Positions 38,632 through 51,224 of a stretch of DNA of 64,000 bases are shown here, one piece after another. Positions within the stretch are counted from its first letter, which is position 1. The number at the start of each line of letters is the position of its first letter. The position numbers and the translations under genes were made by a program. Under the pieces are notes generated by a model, which did no database searches, was not told the origin of the DNA, and saw nothing but the letters and a program-made list of their open reading frames with translations. This DNA is from Littorina saxatilis. Its lineage: Eukaryota > Mollusca > Gastropoda > Littorinimorpha > Littorinidae. Location of the stretch: positions 34,272,325-34,336,324 of the forward strand of contig NC_090255.1 of NCBI RefSeq assembly GCF_037325665.1, written 5' to 3'.

Positions 38632-38826
38632 GGCAAAAAAAAATAAAAATAGTCTGTTTACGGTAACATAGGCCAAAAAAATAGGGTCAGTAGGTCGGGA
38701 TTTTTTTTCTCCAAAAAAACACACATATTTTTAAGTTATTTTGGCTCCAAAAAAAAGTCTAGGGTCGCGCGAAAAATTAGTGTCAGTTGGGATACCGTAA
38801 ACAGATTTTTTGTTTTTTTGTGTGCC
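38632..38826. mobile_element. Foldback element, copy 2
   Basis: The left arm (38632-38667) ends GTCTGTTTACGGTAAC and the right arm (38791-38826) is its complement, starting GATACCGTAAACAGA. The interior ATAGGGTCAGTAGGTCGG links it to the copies at 22973 and 49120. Confidence 0.75.
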
Positions 38827-39822
38827 TAATGTGTGTGTTGAAACAGAGGTTGTGGCGTCGTCAAATTATGGAGTGTGCTTCATGATGCATATCATGCACA
38901 TAGTTTTAAATCTTGAGTTTATTAGCATTGCCATTATCACACAAGTGCTTTGTATGTGTGCAATTTTAAGTCATCATACAAAAAAGGTGTCTAGCTCTTT
39001 AGCATTATCATGTTTGCTTCAGAAGATAATGATCTCACCGTGAAGTACATGTAACTGATATTTTTGAATACATTTTTATCACACAGTTATGTTTTAATGA
39101 AAAGTAATGTATATTTCTCTAGTTATATAACAAAATTTAAAAGCACATGATATATTAAACTAACAAGCTATAAGGAAGTAAGTTGCAAATCAAAACCCTA
39201 CATATTTTGTGCACATCCCTGGAAATATTTCCCTTGGATTTACTTCTGTCTAAGATGTATACATAATTTTTACCATAATAATATATTAATAATATTGTGC
39301 TGTACATGCATGTTGAACATTAACGCATTATGCATTTTAAAGTTGGATGTTTGACTTTGAGTCTGCTTTCGGCACACAATTTGTGTTCAATTTTTACCAT
39401 GACCTATTTGTGTTCAAATTTTTATCTGCAATCTTGCCAAGATATTTTCCTGCAATGAAACCAGATGTCCTGTTTTCTTTTTATATGTGTTGTGAAGGAC
39501 GAATGTGCGATTGTTTCTTTAACCTTTTGAATGAAAATTAAAATGCACCAAATGTTCTGCAAAGCAACATAATATATTTTAAAAACTTTGTAACTTTAAA
39601 GCAGTAGCAGTCATAAATATATTTCTCACAGTTACACTCTAAAAGAACATTTCAAACAGAACTGAACTCTGAAGAAATACGCAAACATAGTTTCTAATTT
39701 TGAAGGCTTTTACAACGCATACATAATGAGAAGCAAGCAATATTAGGTAAACTAAGTATTGAATTATGAATATCTATTAATAATCTAATGACGGATAATG
39801 ATCATAGTTTGAAACTCTCAAA
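38827..39822. other. AT-rich intergenic DNA, nothing identified
   Basis: Very AT-rich and without supportable frames. It lies between the convergent EMI-type gene and TSEN34. Confidence 0.5.
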
Positions 39823-40374
39823 CAGGGGCTCACATCAATGAGAGGTGGCATAGGACAAATGTCCTGGACAATGCAAGTGATAGGACATTAAATTTTGCCT
39901 TGAACAAAAATAAATCAATAAAACGTAAATTTCATAAACTTTCTAGTTTCTTGTCACAAAGGTAACAGAACAAATAAAATAATGTTCTTGGCAAAAAGGT
40001 AAATTTTTGTTTCGGCGGCATGTTGCTTTTTCGGGAAAAAATACAAGACGGAAGGGAGGCAACTGTCAGCCGGCTTGGAGCATTCAGAGTTGCGACCCTT
40101 GGAAGCTCTTCTCTACAAAAAGCGCATACAGTCTCCCAAAGTTTCGTCTGCTTGGAGAGACACATCGCTTCGCAAAACATCGATAAAATAGCAAATCAAA
40201 CTACTTCAAATTGGAAAGTACTGACAATGTCCGGATCAAATAAAAGCATAATCGGATAATGGCCACTTTGTGACAAAACCAATAGGACATATGTCCTCTT
40301 CCATGAAAAATGTACAGGACATTTGGAAAATAAATCCGTGTATGTCCGATGTCCGACGTGGATGTGAGCCCCTG
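39823..40374. mobile_element. hAT-like non-autonomous element
   Basis: The inverted ends are CAGGGGCTCACATC (39823-39836) and GATGTGAGCCCCTG (40361-40374). CTCAAAC occurs at the left junction and directly after the right end, close to an 8-bp hAT target duplication with one base of overlap uncertain. AGGACA-type motifs recur near both ends. An 82-codon minus-strand frame inside shows no motif I can name. Confidence 0.6.
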
Positions 40375-40813
40375 CTCAAACATGTTCAACATTCAGAAAA
40401 TCTGCACACAAACATACATCCTTTTCCAATACACATCTCTCTCTTCTCCTCCTCTCTCTCTCTTCTCTTCTCCCCTCCCCTCCCTCCCGAATATAGCGAC
40501 TGTATTCACAAATGCATCATCCTGCACACATGTACACTTACAACAAATCTGAAATTACAATCATCAAACTATTGGAGCCAACATTTTTCCTCAATATACA
40601 CATCCAATTTTAATAAAAGTTTCATGCACTTCACAGACAACTAAATTCACCTTTCATGCATCAACAGTAACAACAATTTAAATTATCAACAGAATTATGT
40701 GCTTTCACATTCGCCAAACCTCGCTGTTGTAACAAAATGGTTGCACACACATGTCCTAACAAAACGCCAACATTGTTTCTCTTTTCTTCTCTCCAAGAAC
40801 AGATTCAGATTCA

Positions 40814-43800
40814 TCATGACATTCCCGTCCACTGTAAAGATGTGTACTGAGCATGGCCTCCACTGTCAAGGGAGGCAAGCAGCACTGTTTTTCGCACGTT
40901 AGATCCCAGGCGTCCCATGGATATGATGTCAAGGGCAGGTAATGGCTGATCTTTGCCTACGCACATCACGATGTAGAATGAATGAAATCTTGATGGATCA
41001 CCTGGCAGAAGGAGAAATAAATTTCAGGAGTGAGTAAAAAAAGCAGTACTTGAAAGTAGACATTAAGTTAAACATTGCTGGCAGTTATATGTTATGTTAT
41101 ATGAAGTCTTATATCGCGCGCGTATCTCCAGACTCGGACTCAAGGCGCAGGGATCTATTTATGCCATGTGAGATGGAATTTTTTGCACAATACATCACGC
41201 ATTCACATCGACCAGCAGAACGCAGCCATTTCGGCGCATATCCTACTTTTCACGGCCTATTATTCCAAGTCACACGGGTATTTTGGTGGACATTTTTTTT
41301 ATCTATGCCTATACAATTTTGCCAGAAAAGACCCTTTTGTCAATCGTGGGATCTTTAACGTGCACACCCCAATGTAGTGTACACGAAGGGACCTCGGTTT
41401 TTCGTCTCATCCGAAAGATTCGCACTTGAACCCACCACCTAGGTTAGGAAAGGGGGGAGAAAATTGCTAACGCCCTGACCCAGGGTCGAACTCGCAACCT
41501 CTCGCCACCCAGTCCAGTGGTGATTGGTTCTTTCACATTCAGTGGAAAATCCCCTCATCCCCATAATTATAGGACTGCCAATAATCTGAGGTATTAAAGG
41601 GGGGTTGAAGGGGTTGGGAGGATCTGAAAGTGGAGCTAAATTTACAGATGTTGTAAACAGGAATCTGTGTAAGCAGGGTCTTAACAGTCGTGTATGGGTG
41701 AGTCTTAAAAGGGAGGTTCTACTGTATACAAAAACAAGTCGCGCCGCGTAAGGCGAAAATACAACATTTAGTCAAGATGCTGTCGAACTCACAGAATGAA
41801 ACTGAACGCAATGCAACGCAGCAAGACCGTATACTCGTAGCATCGTCAGTCCACCGCGCACGGCAAAGGCAGTGAAATTGACAAGAAGAGCGGGGTAGTA
41901 CTTGCGCTGAGAAGGATAGCACGCTTTTCTGTACCACTCTTCGTTTTAACTTTCTGAGCGTGTTTTTAATCCAAAGATATCATATCTTTATGTTTTGGAA
42001 TCAGGAACCGACAAGGAATAAGATGAAAGTGTTTTTAAATTGATTTGGACAATTTAATTTTGATAATAATTTTTATATTTTTAATTTTCAGAGCTTGTTT
42101 TTAATCCAAATATGTATATGTTTTTGGAATCAGAAAATGGTGGGGAATAAGATGAACGTAAATTTGGATCGTTTTATAAAAATTTTTTTTTTTTTTACAA
42201 TTTTCAGATTTTTAATGACCAAAGTCATTAATTAATTTTTAAGCCACCAAGCTGAAATGCAATACCGAAGTCCGGGCTTCGTCGAAGATTACTTGACCAA
42301 AATTTCAACCAATTTGGTTGAAAAATGAGAGCGTGACAGTGCCGCCTCAACTTTCACGAAAAGCCGGATATGACGTCATAAAAGATATTTATCGAAAAAA
42401 TGAAAAAAACGTCTGGGGATTTCATACCCAGGAACTCTCATGTCAAATTTCATAAAGATTGGTCCAGTAGTTTAGTCTGAATCGCTCTACACACACACAC
42501 AGACATACATACACCACGACCCTTGTCTCGATTCCGCCCTCTACGTTAAAACATTTAGTCAAAACTTGACTAAATGTAATGACGAGGTTTGTCAAGGTAA
42601 GACTAGGCAGGAACATATGCTTTAGCTGCACTGAGTTTAGACATAAATCTGCTGTTATCTGTGCCCACAACATGATTTCCAGCATAAAAGCTTCAGAGGT
42701 AACTCTAGAAATCCACAAATAGTGCCATTTTGCATCATTCTTTCAACAATATCATGATCTAATGCCTGATTATGACAAATCTAATGGCAACTGTGCATGT
42801 TTACATTTACATTAAAGTGTAAGAACATAGCAATAGCTTTAGTTTAATACAACAATCTGTCCATTGCAATCAAAATTGGTAGGACTGACCAGTTAACAAT
42901 TTCTTTTCCAGTATTTTTAAACAAGAAAACGGAACAGTACCCCACACTTCTATTTACTGTGAACACTGAAAACCATCATAAAGGACAAGTGCTCTGAGCA
43001 AGACAAACCTGGGTAAGCAAGAAAATCGCCACCAAATTTCTGCCCTGAGGTCAAATAATACTGCTTCTCCCACAAGTCCTGAAACACTGCACAGCGTACT
43101 TTTTCAGCCTCAGACGTGGGATAAGTCCAGTCCTCCTCTGCATTCCTCATCTCGCGTTTCCATGGATTTTCTGTTTGAGGAAAAGTTCAAATTAAACAAT
43201 GCCAGTGAATGCATAGACCATATATATATATATAGATATACGACTTGTGTCTGTGTGTGTGTTTGTGTATCTGTGTATTTGTGTATTTGTGTGTTTGTGT
43301 ATGTGTGTATTCGCCATGCACGGCCAAAGTTCTCGATGGATCTGCTTCAAATTTGGTGGGCATATTCAGGTAGACCCGGGACACGACACAACCTGGTCGA
43401 TATTTCAACACGTGCTCTCAGCGCGCAGCGCGGAACCGATTTTGATTCCACCTCAGCTATTTTGGTTCCACCTCAGCTACCCGGGCCCCCATACCGACAC
43501 ACCAAAGCCAAAGTTCTCGGTGGATCTTTTTCAAATTTGGACACCGTATTCAGCTACACCCCGGACACAATATCATCGATGAGATATTTCAACACGTGCT
43601 CTCAGCGCGCAGCGCTGAAATGATTTTGGTTTTTGTGTTCATTTCACCATTATAAGTAACTCTTCCTTATCTTCTCATCTTCTCCAGGTTTTCAGCGTTT
43701 ACCTCCCTTCCTTCGTATGGTGCACTAATATAGTGTGAGTGGAGCGTCTTCGGATATTCCCGGCGTTCTGTTACTGTTACTATTTTTAGAAGGTCAACGC

Positions 43801-43925
43801 AGTGTCCAGAACGTAAATTGGACCCGTAAATTATCCTCACTGTCAAAGTGCAAAGGTCGAATCAATTTATACCCACGCGAAAAATACACTGTCATCTATC
43901 TCTCTATAGATACGGCTTCTCTGTG

Positions 43926-43983
<58 letters not shown>

Positions 43984-46900
43984 TCTATGTGAGCAACACC
44001 TGTGCATTGTTCAGTTCTGTTTGTGATGTGGTCTGGCGGCTTTTGTGTAATTTTATTGTTCTTACCTTCCGCCACTTCGCCCCTAATCGCAATAACTCGG
44101 AGGTCAGAAAAAAGTACAATTACAAACAGGCAAATTGGGACAGCTTCCGTGCGGAGCTCGAGGGTGTCAGGGAGGAAACTCTCCTTACGGATGACATCGA
44201 AGCCTCTTACAATAACATACGTCAATGTATACTCACTGCTGCCAATAATCACATTCCGCTTAAATCAGTAAATCCTAACTGTAAGGCCAAAAGGAATGAG
44301 TGGTGGAATGCAGACTGTGATGAAGCCTTGGCAAACAAGCGATATCACATTAGGACATATCTCAGGCACTGCTCAGACGCTAACTTCACGAATATGAAGT
44401 CAGCTGAAATACAATTTAACCAGATCACCGCTGAGGCTAAACTTCAAAACTGGGAAAACTTTGTCCACAAAGAAACTAAAGATTACAAAGACTGTGGCAA
44501 AATCTGGAAGAAAATCCGCAGATTTAAATGTAGATACAGAACTAAAGAAAAGCCACTACTATCGGGTGATAAAATGACCACAACTGACTCTGAAAAGGCA
44601 AACCTATTAGCAGATACCTTTGCCAAAAATAGTCAATCAAAATCCCTAGATACTGAACGACTCAATTATAGGTTAGATCAGGAGAAGGGTTTCACATACC
44701 CCCCAGATGACAACCAGTTGCCTATAAACTGCATGTTTAAGGCAAAAGAAGTCCAAAACGCCATCTCTTCTGTGAAAGACCCAAAAAAATCCACAGGTTT
44801 AGACCCAATATCATATCACATGATAAAACATCTACCACCTAACTTTGTTAAGTTGCTCACTCAGTTTTTCAACCTATGCTGGTTAAAGGATACTATCCCC
44901 GCAGCGTGGTCAGACTCACAAGTAGTAGCAGTATTGAAGAGCGGAAAACCGGGCAATCTACCTGGCAGTTACCGCCCCATATCACTAACCCCCCACCTCA
45001 GCAAGATCTTTGAGCGTGTGGTGAACCAGAGGCTGGAGTTCCACCTCAATAAACACAATATCATTCCTACATGCCAGGCAGGTTTTAGGCAAGGTCGTTC
45101 GTGTGCGGACCACATTGTGCACGTCACTGAAAAAATCAAAAAGACCTTGGCACATAGTAATAATTCTCTTCTTGGAACCTTCTTTGATATTAAATCTGCG
45201 TACGACAGCGTCTGGCATGCTCGTCTACTCCTAAAACTCGGCAGAATCGGTGTCTCTGGCCACATGTACCAATTCATCAAAAACTTCATCAGCAATCGCA
45301 AGATGTCTGTCCGGGTGGGCTCTTCGGTGTCCGAAACCCATGCGCTGGACATGGGGGTTCCCCAGGGCAGTATCATCGCGCCAAACTTATTCAGCATCAT
45401 GCTCTATGACATTACTTCTGTTAAGGTTGACGGTGCCAGTGTACTTCTGTATGCGGACGACCTCGCCTTAATAGACACTAATAGACCACGCCATAACAGA
45501 GTTACCAACACTGTTGACTTATCTTCTTACCAAACTAAAATCGACAACCTCTGTCAATATATGTACACCAACGGCTTCCAACTAGCCTCAAATAAAACAG
45601 TCTTTCTTGTTGTCTCCCGTAGACAACTGTACAGGAACTGCAGTATAAAGATAGGTTGTGATATTATCAAACCGAGCTCAGAAGTTAAGTTCCTCGGCGT
45701 TATCATCGATACCCGACTTAACTGGACCAGTCATATCGAACATCTGATCAATAAGGCCAACAAGGATCTTTATATCATACGCTACCTGGCGTCCCAATCC
45801 TGGGCCAGAGGACGTAAGTGTGTCACAGAGGTAGTGCGGGCATTAATTCGCTCCCGCCTCCTTTACGGATGCGAAGCTTATTTCGCGACGCGCCCGGCGC
45901 TCATGAAAAAACTGGCTATTATAGAGTGCAGGGCGCTCAAAATAGCTCTGGGACTCTCCCAACAAGCGAGTAAGAGTCGAGTCTACAGCGAGTGTGGGTG
46001 GCTGCCCCTTGTGGATGAGATAAAACTCCGTTCAGCTCAGTATGCTGTCAGAGCCCACGCGGTAGAGAACTCTGCCTGCGAGGTCCTGACTGACTTTTTT
46101 CCTCAGCACCAAAATTATGAGGCCAACACCAAACATAGCACTCAACTCTTGGCCAAAACGCTACCCTTATCCGACACAGTAAACCGCATTCTAGCCGATA
46201 GCGGGGTGAAGGTCAGTGAGCTGGCCAGGGTCCCCCCGCCCTCCTACCTGCCTTGGCTTGAGGAAACCCCTACTATCATATACGACAGTGAAGATAATAC
46301 TACCAAAAAAGATAACCCCGTCTACCTAGCTACTGTTACAAAAGAAACCCTAAACTACAAATTCTCGGAGCATTTAAAAGTCTTTACTGACGGATCCAAA
46401 TTTGCAGACGGCAGCGTTGGCTGCGCCTTTGTGATCCCAGATCTCAAAATCTCAAGGAAATATACTCTTAATAAAGACATCTCCATATTCTCAGCCGAGC
46501 TATTTGCCTTGCTCATGGCATGCACTTTTATAAATGACCTCCCAGTCACACCGCGTGCGGTAGTTTTCTGCTCTGACTCGCGCTCTTCATTACAAGCTCT
46601 GCATCGAAACACATCAAATCGGGCAGAGCTACAAAGAGAAATCCTCTTTATATGTCACCAGTTAATCTCATCCGGCACATCCGTATCATTTCTCTGGGTC
46701 CCCTCTCACGTAGGGGTCCGGGGAAATGAACTGGCGGATGTCGCTGCCAAAGAAGCGGCAGAATCTAGCCCAGCTAACACTAACATCGGCTACTCAGTAA
46801 CCGAGTTCTACAGTAAAATCCGTAAACTCATTCGAAGTCAGTACGTAACATCTCTGTCCTATCAACCCATTGATATGAACGATCTACACCCCGATCTCCC

Positions 46901-49900
46901 AACAAACCTCCTCACTATCTTCAGACGCCTCCGTGCCGGCGGCTGCCGCTTCCATATCTTTAACAAGTCCTGCCATTGTGGAGAACCCTATTCATTTCAA
47001 CACATTTTCGCTCCATGCGCTACAAATAGAATTACCTTTAAAACCTTATATGACCATATGCAGCTCCATGGTCTGGGTCCCCAGGATTATCTGCGCAGTA
47101 GCAGTTCTCTAGGCTGGTCACACAGCTTGCTGCTGTGCCGACTGGTCAGGGACTCGGACATGGGGCTGTGGGTATAACTAAGCCCAGATTATCACATCAG
47201 CGTGTTTCAGTTTGAGGTCGAGTGGCTCCCGCCATCCCTCCTGATTCCAGCGACTACCTTCTAGACAACATATCCTCACCCAAGGCCCACTAGTCGCCAA
47301 ACTGTACATATTGTTTTTATTACCACGGCCTTCGTGGCTTACATCTTAATCCTTTTATTTGTAAAAAGTTTTGAGATTTATTGTTCGTGTTCCTCTTACT
47401 TGCTCATCTATTTGGTTTTATTGGTGATCCTGAAAGGTTCCACTTTTTAACTCGATTTGAAATAAAAAAAAAATAATATTACAAGCCCGTTATTCAAGAT
47501 ATAGAATACAGACTTATAATTCTTACCAAGAAACATCTTAACTACTTTTCATTTTAACAAATTCCACAGAGCATTATCAACTCAACCCCACCCCCTGCCC
47601 TCCTCTCCTTATTTTTTGTTTCTTTCTTTCCTCTTTTTGAAAGCGGACAAACACTCAAGTCCTTAATGGCTCAAAACCGTAGGACTTTTAATATTAATTT
47701 TAACGTAATTTTATGTACTGGCCTTCGTTTGAGAAGCTCTAACTTGCTCAGTCCTGTTTGAGTGGAGTTCGCCTCCAAAGGTGATTAACACGGTTACATT
47801 CGTCGACAAGGATGGGACTCGATATGGTCAGGAATGGCATTATGGCCACTGAATCATTTTCGTGCTGTTCCCATTCCACGAATCTGGGAGGGACCTAAGC
47901 TTGGCGAGCTTGGCGGGTCCATTGTTCGGACCCGGCGAAGCCGGCGTACGGCTCTAAGTACTTCTTCCCGGCGAAGCCGGCTACCCGGCGAAGCGGGTAT
48001 TCATTCTAGTATATATATATGTATTCTTCATGTGGGATGATGTTTAAAAAAAAATCTGTTAAGCCTAGTAAATGCACCGACCAACTCAATCAATTCACAC
48101 TCTAGGATCTCCCTCTTCCTTTATACTGCTCTCCAATTTCTACACAATCTCTCTTCCCCCATCCACCCCTCACCACAGGAATACATTGTTACTTCAGTGT
48201 GAAAACCTCATAAAATCTGAGAAATTAAGGTCTTGAAAGAGAGGGAATGTTTCTTGAAGGCAAATTTAGTAACACTATGACACTATGACGAGAACACCTG
48301 TAAAACTGAGGTTGTAGAGTAGATGGAGTTGTATTCTTCTTCTTCTGCTGCGTTCGTGGGCTGAAACTCCCACGTACACTCGTGTTTTTTGCACGAGTGG
48401 AATTTTACGTGTATGACCGTTTTTTACCCCGCCATTTAGGCAGCCATATGCTGTTTTCGGAGGAAGCATGCTGGGTATTTTCGTGTTTCTATAACCCACC
48501 GAACTCTGACATGGATTACAGGATTTTTTCGTGCGCACTTGGTCTTGTGCTTGCGTGTACACACGGGGGGTGTTCGGACACCGAGGAGAGTCTGCACACA
48601 AAGTTGACTCTGAGAAATAAATCTCTCGCCGAACGTGGGGACGAACTCACGCTGACAGCGGCCAACCGGATACAAATCCAGCGCGCTACCGACTGAGCTA
48701 CATCCCCCCCCCCCCCCCCCCGATGGAGTTGTATTATGAAGGGTCTTAAAATTGAGCTTCCACAGTAATAACCGAATGCTGTGACTGACCTGTAAATAGT
48801 TGCTGCAGCATGTGCTTCTCTGCAGTTGGTGTAATTGACACCTTGTCCAGGCACACCTCCTCCTCTTTAATAGTTGCAGTTGCTTCTTCCGCTGGTGTAT
48901 CTTTCCCAGCAGCCTGTAGCAGTCTCTGTCGTTTAGCTTTCTTGCCTTCCATGATATGCGACATCTGTTTCACCATTTCCTGACGCCTGTCTTCTCTGTA
49001 CAGTTGTTGCTGTTTACAATGAATAGAGAATATGTTATAAGAAAGTTGACAAACTGGTTATAATCCACACTCATGCGAGCATGCACACACACACAGACAC
49101 ACACATCACAGTCATACATGGTAAGGCCACAAACAAAAAGTTGTATGTTTCTGGTCACCCGACCCTACCTAGTTTTTTCCCGCCGACCCTAGACTTATTT
49201 TTATTGCATTTGTAAAAAAATAAAAATAAAAGCGTCAAAACGAAAGTAACAGACGGCAGACGACACAAGGGGGTTAACCCCGCATCCCTTTTGTCTCATT
49301 TGTTTTGTAATGTGTTGTCTTTCTCTTTGTATAGTAAGTCCAGTCTCTTTGTGTCACTGTATAGTTATTTTCTACCCTGACCAAAAAAATAAAAAATAAA
49401 AATAAAATAAAAATTAAAAAAATCCCTACCTACCTACCCTATTTTTTGTAGCCATGTTACCAGAAACATACAACTTTTGTTTTTTGGCCTAACCATGCAA
49501 CAGATAAAGTAAAGCTCCAACCACTCTCTCCACACTTCTCTCTGGAAGTGGAAGGAAAATAGCCTTGTGCTTGTAACAGCCACATACTTGCGCTTCAAAA
49601 TTGGCTTTCCTCTCTTGTTCCATCACTCTGATTCTCTGCTCACATTCCTCAGGACCGACTGGCTTTTCTTTCAGCAACTTTGCATAACCTGTTAAATGTT
49701 ATGAAAGACAGAGGTAGACATTTCGTCTGGCAGTTTATTACTTGCAGTATCTGTTGTGTGCATGCCATTTAAAGACGCCAGTTGTGTATATAGTTGTGTG
49801 TGTGTGTGTCTGTGTGTACGTGTGTGTCTATCATTCTGTCTGTCTGTCTGCTTGTCAGGCAACTTGGGGACAAGATGAGTACATGCTGAACAACAATCAA

Positions 49901-51224
49901 CAGTACCTGAGATAATCCAGAATAATCCTTAATTAAAACCAATTTGCTGATTCCCCCCCCCCCCCCCCCCCCCAAGTAAAATATTGTTTTCTCACATTTC
50001 AAGAGTCATCTACACATATATAGATAGGATCTTTCAAATCAGATCTTCAGATTGACACTCATGGGTCTCTTTTCTATTCCTAGACATTGTTCCAATCTGC
50101 AAGATTCCTTAATCAACTAATGTAAAGTTACCCTTATTCAGGAGCACAGAAAGCTCTTCAGGCATCAACTGCACAGGAAGACCGAGATGCACATTCTGCC
50201 TTGGGTTCCGAGGTAAACAGCCAACCAGGACACCCACCATGCGGTAATACTCCCGCAATGTTGCAGCATCTGAAAAAAGGATTTATGTATCGTTAATTCA
50301 GAATACTTGGACCAAGTCAGAACGGACCCTAGTGTAGCAGCATCTGAAAATAGGACTTGATTAAAAGGTTAGGACGTATGACAAAAATGAAATGTTTCCG
50401 ATTCCCTTATCGACCCTATTTTTTCCTCTCCACCCCAGAACTGTTTTTGATACTACCAACAAAACAACAATTTCAAATGACAAAACTGGATTTTGCAGAC
50501 TTTACAAGGAAAGGTTATTTCTTTTTCGCCAATAAAAAGCCACATGTGCCTGTGTAAATAATAAACAAACTGCAATCAAAAACTTCTGCCTGTTTTTCCT
50601 GCAAAGCCAGTTTCAAGCATAACAGCCTAGGATCACTCGACATGCTATTTGGATGAGCAAGGAACGTAACGGAGAACAGATTTGTTCAGTTGTTCTACTG
50701 AATAGGTGAGTGAGTATCTGTGTGAAGAAAGTGAGTGATAGCTTGTGTGTGTATATATATATATGTGCTCTTTAACATAAGATGCGATTAAAGCCATTAA
50801 TATTTGAGAGATATATAAACACAAGCACACATAAAATGCTGCATGCTTGCTTTCTCTCTCTCTCTCACACATGCATGCTCGCTTAAAACACACACACACA
50901 CATATATATATATATGAATGCTAACATACACACATGTATCATAGATTCATGTATCATGTTCACACACACGCGCGTACACAAAATATTCGAGAACATCCAC
51001 TGTCACTGTGGTGCAAGAAACTGAACAAGGTAGAGCGACCTGACGAATGATTACAATTATATTTGCCAATTAGTACACACAGGCCACATAAAACAAATGA
51101 CCCTGCCTTTTGCGTTAAAGATCTTCGGTTTTCCATTGATAAGGTAGACCGCTATCTTTTCATTTTCTTCCGAAGCAGCCGATATGTTTTCCGACGTGGA
51201 TGATAGCACATGTTCGGAAGCCAT
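40814..51224 (-). CDS. TSEN34: TSEN34, tRNA-splicing endonuclease subunit
   Basis: Six exons on the minus strand give 308 residues (human 310): 51224-51107, 50269-50132, 49688-49588, 49009-48790, 43170-43009 and 41001-40814. TSEN34 is the catalytic subunit that cuts the 3' splice site of pre-tRNA introns. The active-site triad is intact: Y245 in LAYPGDP, H253 in SRFHSFY and K284 in NVRKT, two residues off the human numbers as I recall them (247, 255, 286). KFGGDFLAYPGDP and the terminal YTSLQW are family hallmarks, and exon 2 carries CLPRNPRQN and GLPVQLMPEE. The start at 51224 has AAC before ATGG; an in-frame ATG at 51242 is weaker. Introns 2-5 are GT-AG, but intron 1 fits phase and homology only with a GC donor. 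Intron 4 spans 5.6 kb and contains a LINE, a SINE and other repeats. An ETS-like CCGGAAG lies just upstream. Confidence 0.93.
41089..41520 (-). mobile_element. tRNA-derived SINE, family B, most complete copy
   Basis: This lies in the last TSEN34 intron. On the minus strand, GCGAGTTCGACCC near 41490 is a Pol III B box. The stretch where the A box should lie is missing: CTCTCGCCACCCAG joins the flanking parts. The body contains GTGCACACCCCAATGTAGTG and TATACAATTTTGCCAG, and the tail end is ATATAAGACTTCATATAACA. Relatives lie at 55660-55946 and 15545-15832. Confidence 0.75.
41733..42577 (+). mobile_element. Family A copy 3
   Basis: A full-length copy inside the last TSEN34 intron boundary region (between exons 5 and 6), with the standard ends and a CGCGCC insertion within the left stem (GTCGCGCCGCGTAAGGCGA). 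TGACGTCA is at 42371-42378. Confidence 0.85.
43206..43740. repeat. Dispersed repeat with internal duplication
   Basis: Two imperfect copies of a block of about 180 bp follow one another, each with CCAAAGTTCTCG(A/G)TGGATCT near its start and CAACACGTGCTCTCAGCGCG near its end. TA and TG repeats precede it and it lies in TSEN34 intron 4. The AACACGTGC sites are part of the repeat. Family unknown. Confidence 0.6.
43929..43984. repeat. (TG)n, about 54 bp
   Basis: A TG dinucleotide run just upstream of the truncated LINE. It merges in frame with the LINE reading frame but is not part of its protein. Confidence 0.95.
44060..47473 (+). mobile_element. I-type LINE, 5' truncated, with intact RT and RNase H frame
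   Basis: A single uninterrupted frame of about 1,040 codons ends at TAA 47177. In order it has a post-endonuclease linker and reverse transcriptase (YRPISLTPHLSKIFERVV near 44980, FFDIKSAYDSVW near 45182, GVPQGSIIAPNLFS near 45355, catalytic YADD near 45448). RNase H follows (FTDGSKFADGSVGCAF near 46381, later SDSRSSLQAL and SHVGVRGNELADVAAKEA), then a CHCGEPYSFQHIFAPC zinc-knuckle-like tail. RT plus RNase H points to the I group (I, Nimb or relatives). The endonuclease domain and any ORF1 are missing, so it was truncated on insertion. The 3' untranslated region ends in an A-rich run at about 47460-47473. It lies in TSEN34 intron 4, antisense to that gene. The open frame implies a recent insertion. 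Confidence 0.9.
47474..48321. other. Rest of TSEN34 intron 4, repeat remnants
   Basis: The motif CCCGGCGAAG recurs at 47930-48000 (CCCGGCGAAGCCGGC and variants), related to 31390-31430. No gene. Confidence 0.5.
48336..48721 (-). mobile_element. tRNA-derived SINE, family S1, copy 2, 14-bp TSD
   Basis: It is the same family and orientation as 25163-25541. The 14-bp direct repeat GATGGAGTTGTATT flanks it exactly (48322-48335 and 48722-48735). At the tRNA-like head the sequence runs into a C homopolymer of about 17 bp (48705-48721), which the other copy lacks. It lies in TSEN34 intron 4, in the same orientation as the gene. Confidence 0.92.
49120..49494. mobile_element. Foldback element, copy 3, with insertion
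   Basis: The left arm runs from 49120 through GTATGTTTCTGGTCAC and the right arm ends at 49494. The right arm starts GTTACCAGAAACATAC, the complement. The interior motifs (CCGACCCTA) are inverted relative to the other two copies. About 150 bp of extra sequence (AGGGGGTTAACCCC onward) sits in the middle. The element lies in TSEN34 intron 3. Confidence 0.75.
50367..50570. repeat. Dispersed repeat, family D, copy 2
   Basis: This lies in TSEN34 intron 1. It shares AAAAAGCCACATGTGCCTGT and the following TAAATAATAAACAAACTGCA region with 53657-53885, and more weakly with 34672-34930. Confidence 0.55.

Noticed and set aside
43848-44060. Extension of the LINE protein upstream through the TG repeat
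   Set aside because: The frame is open only because TG repeats translate as Cys-Val. LINE resemblance begins near 44060.
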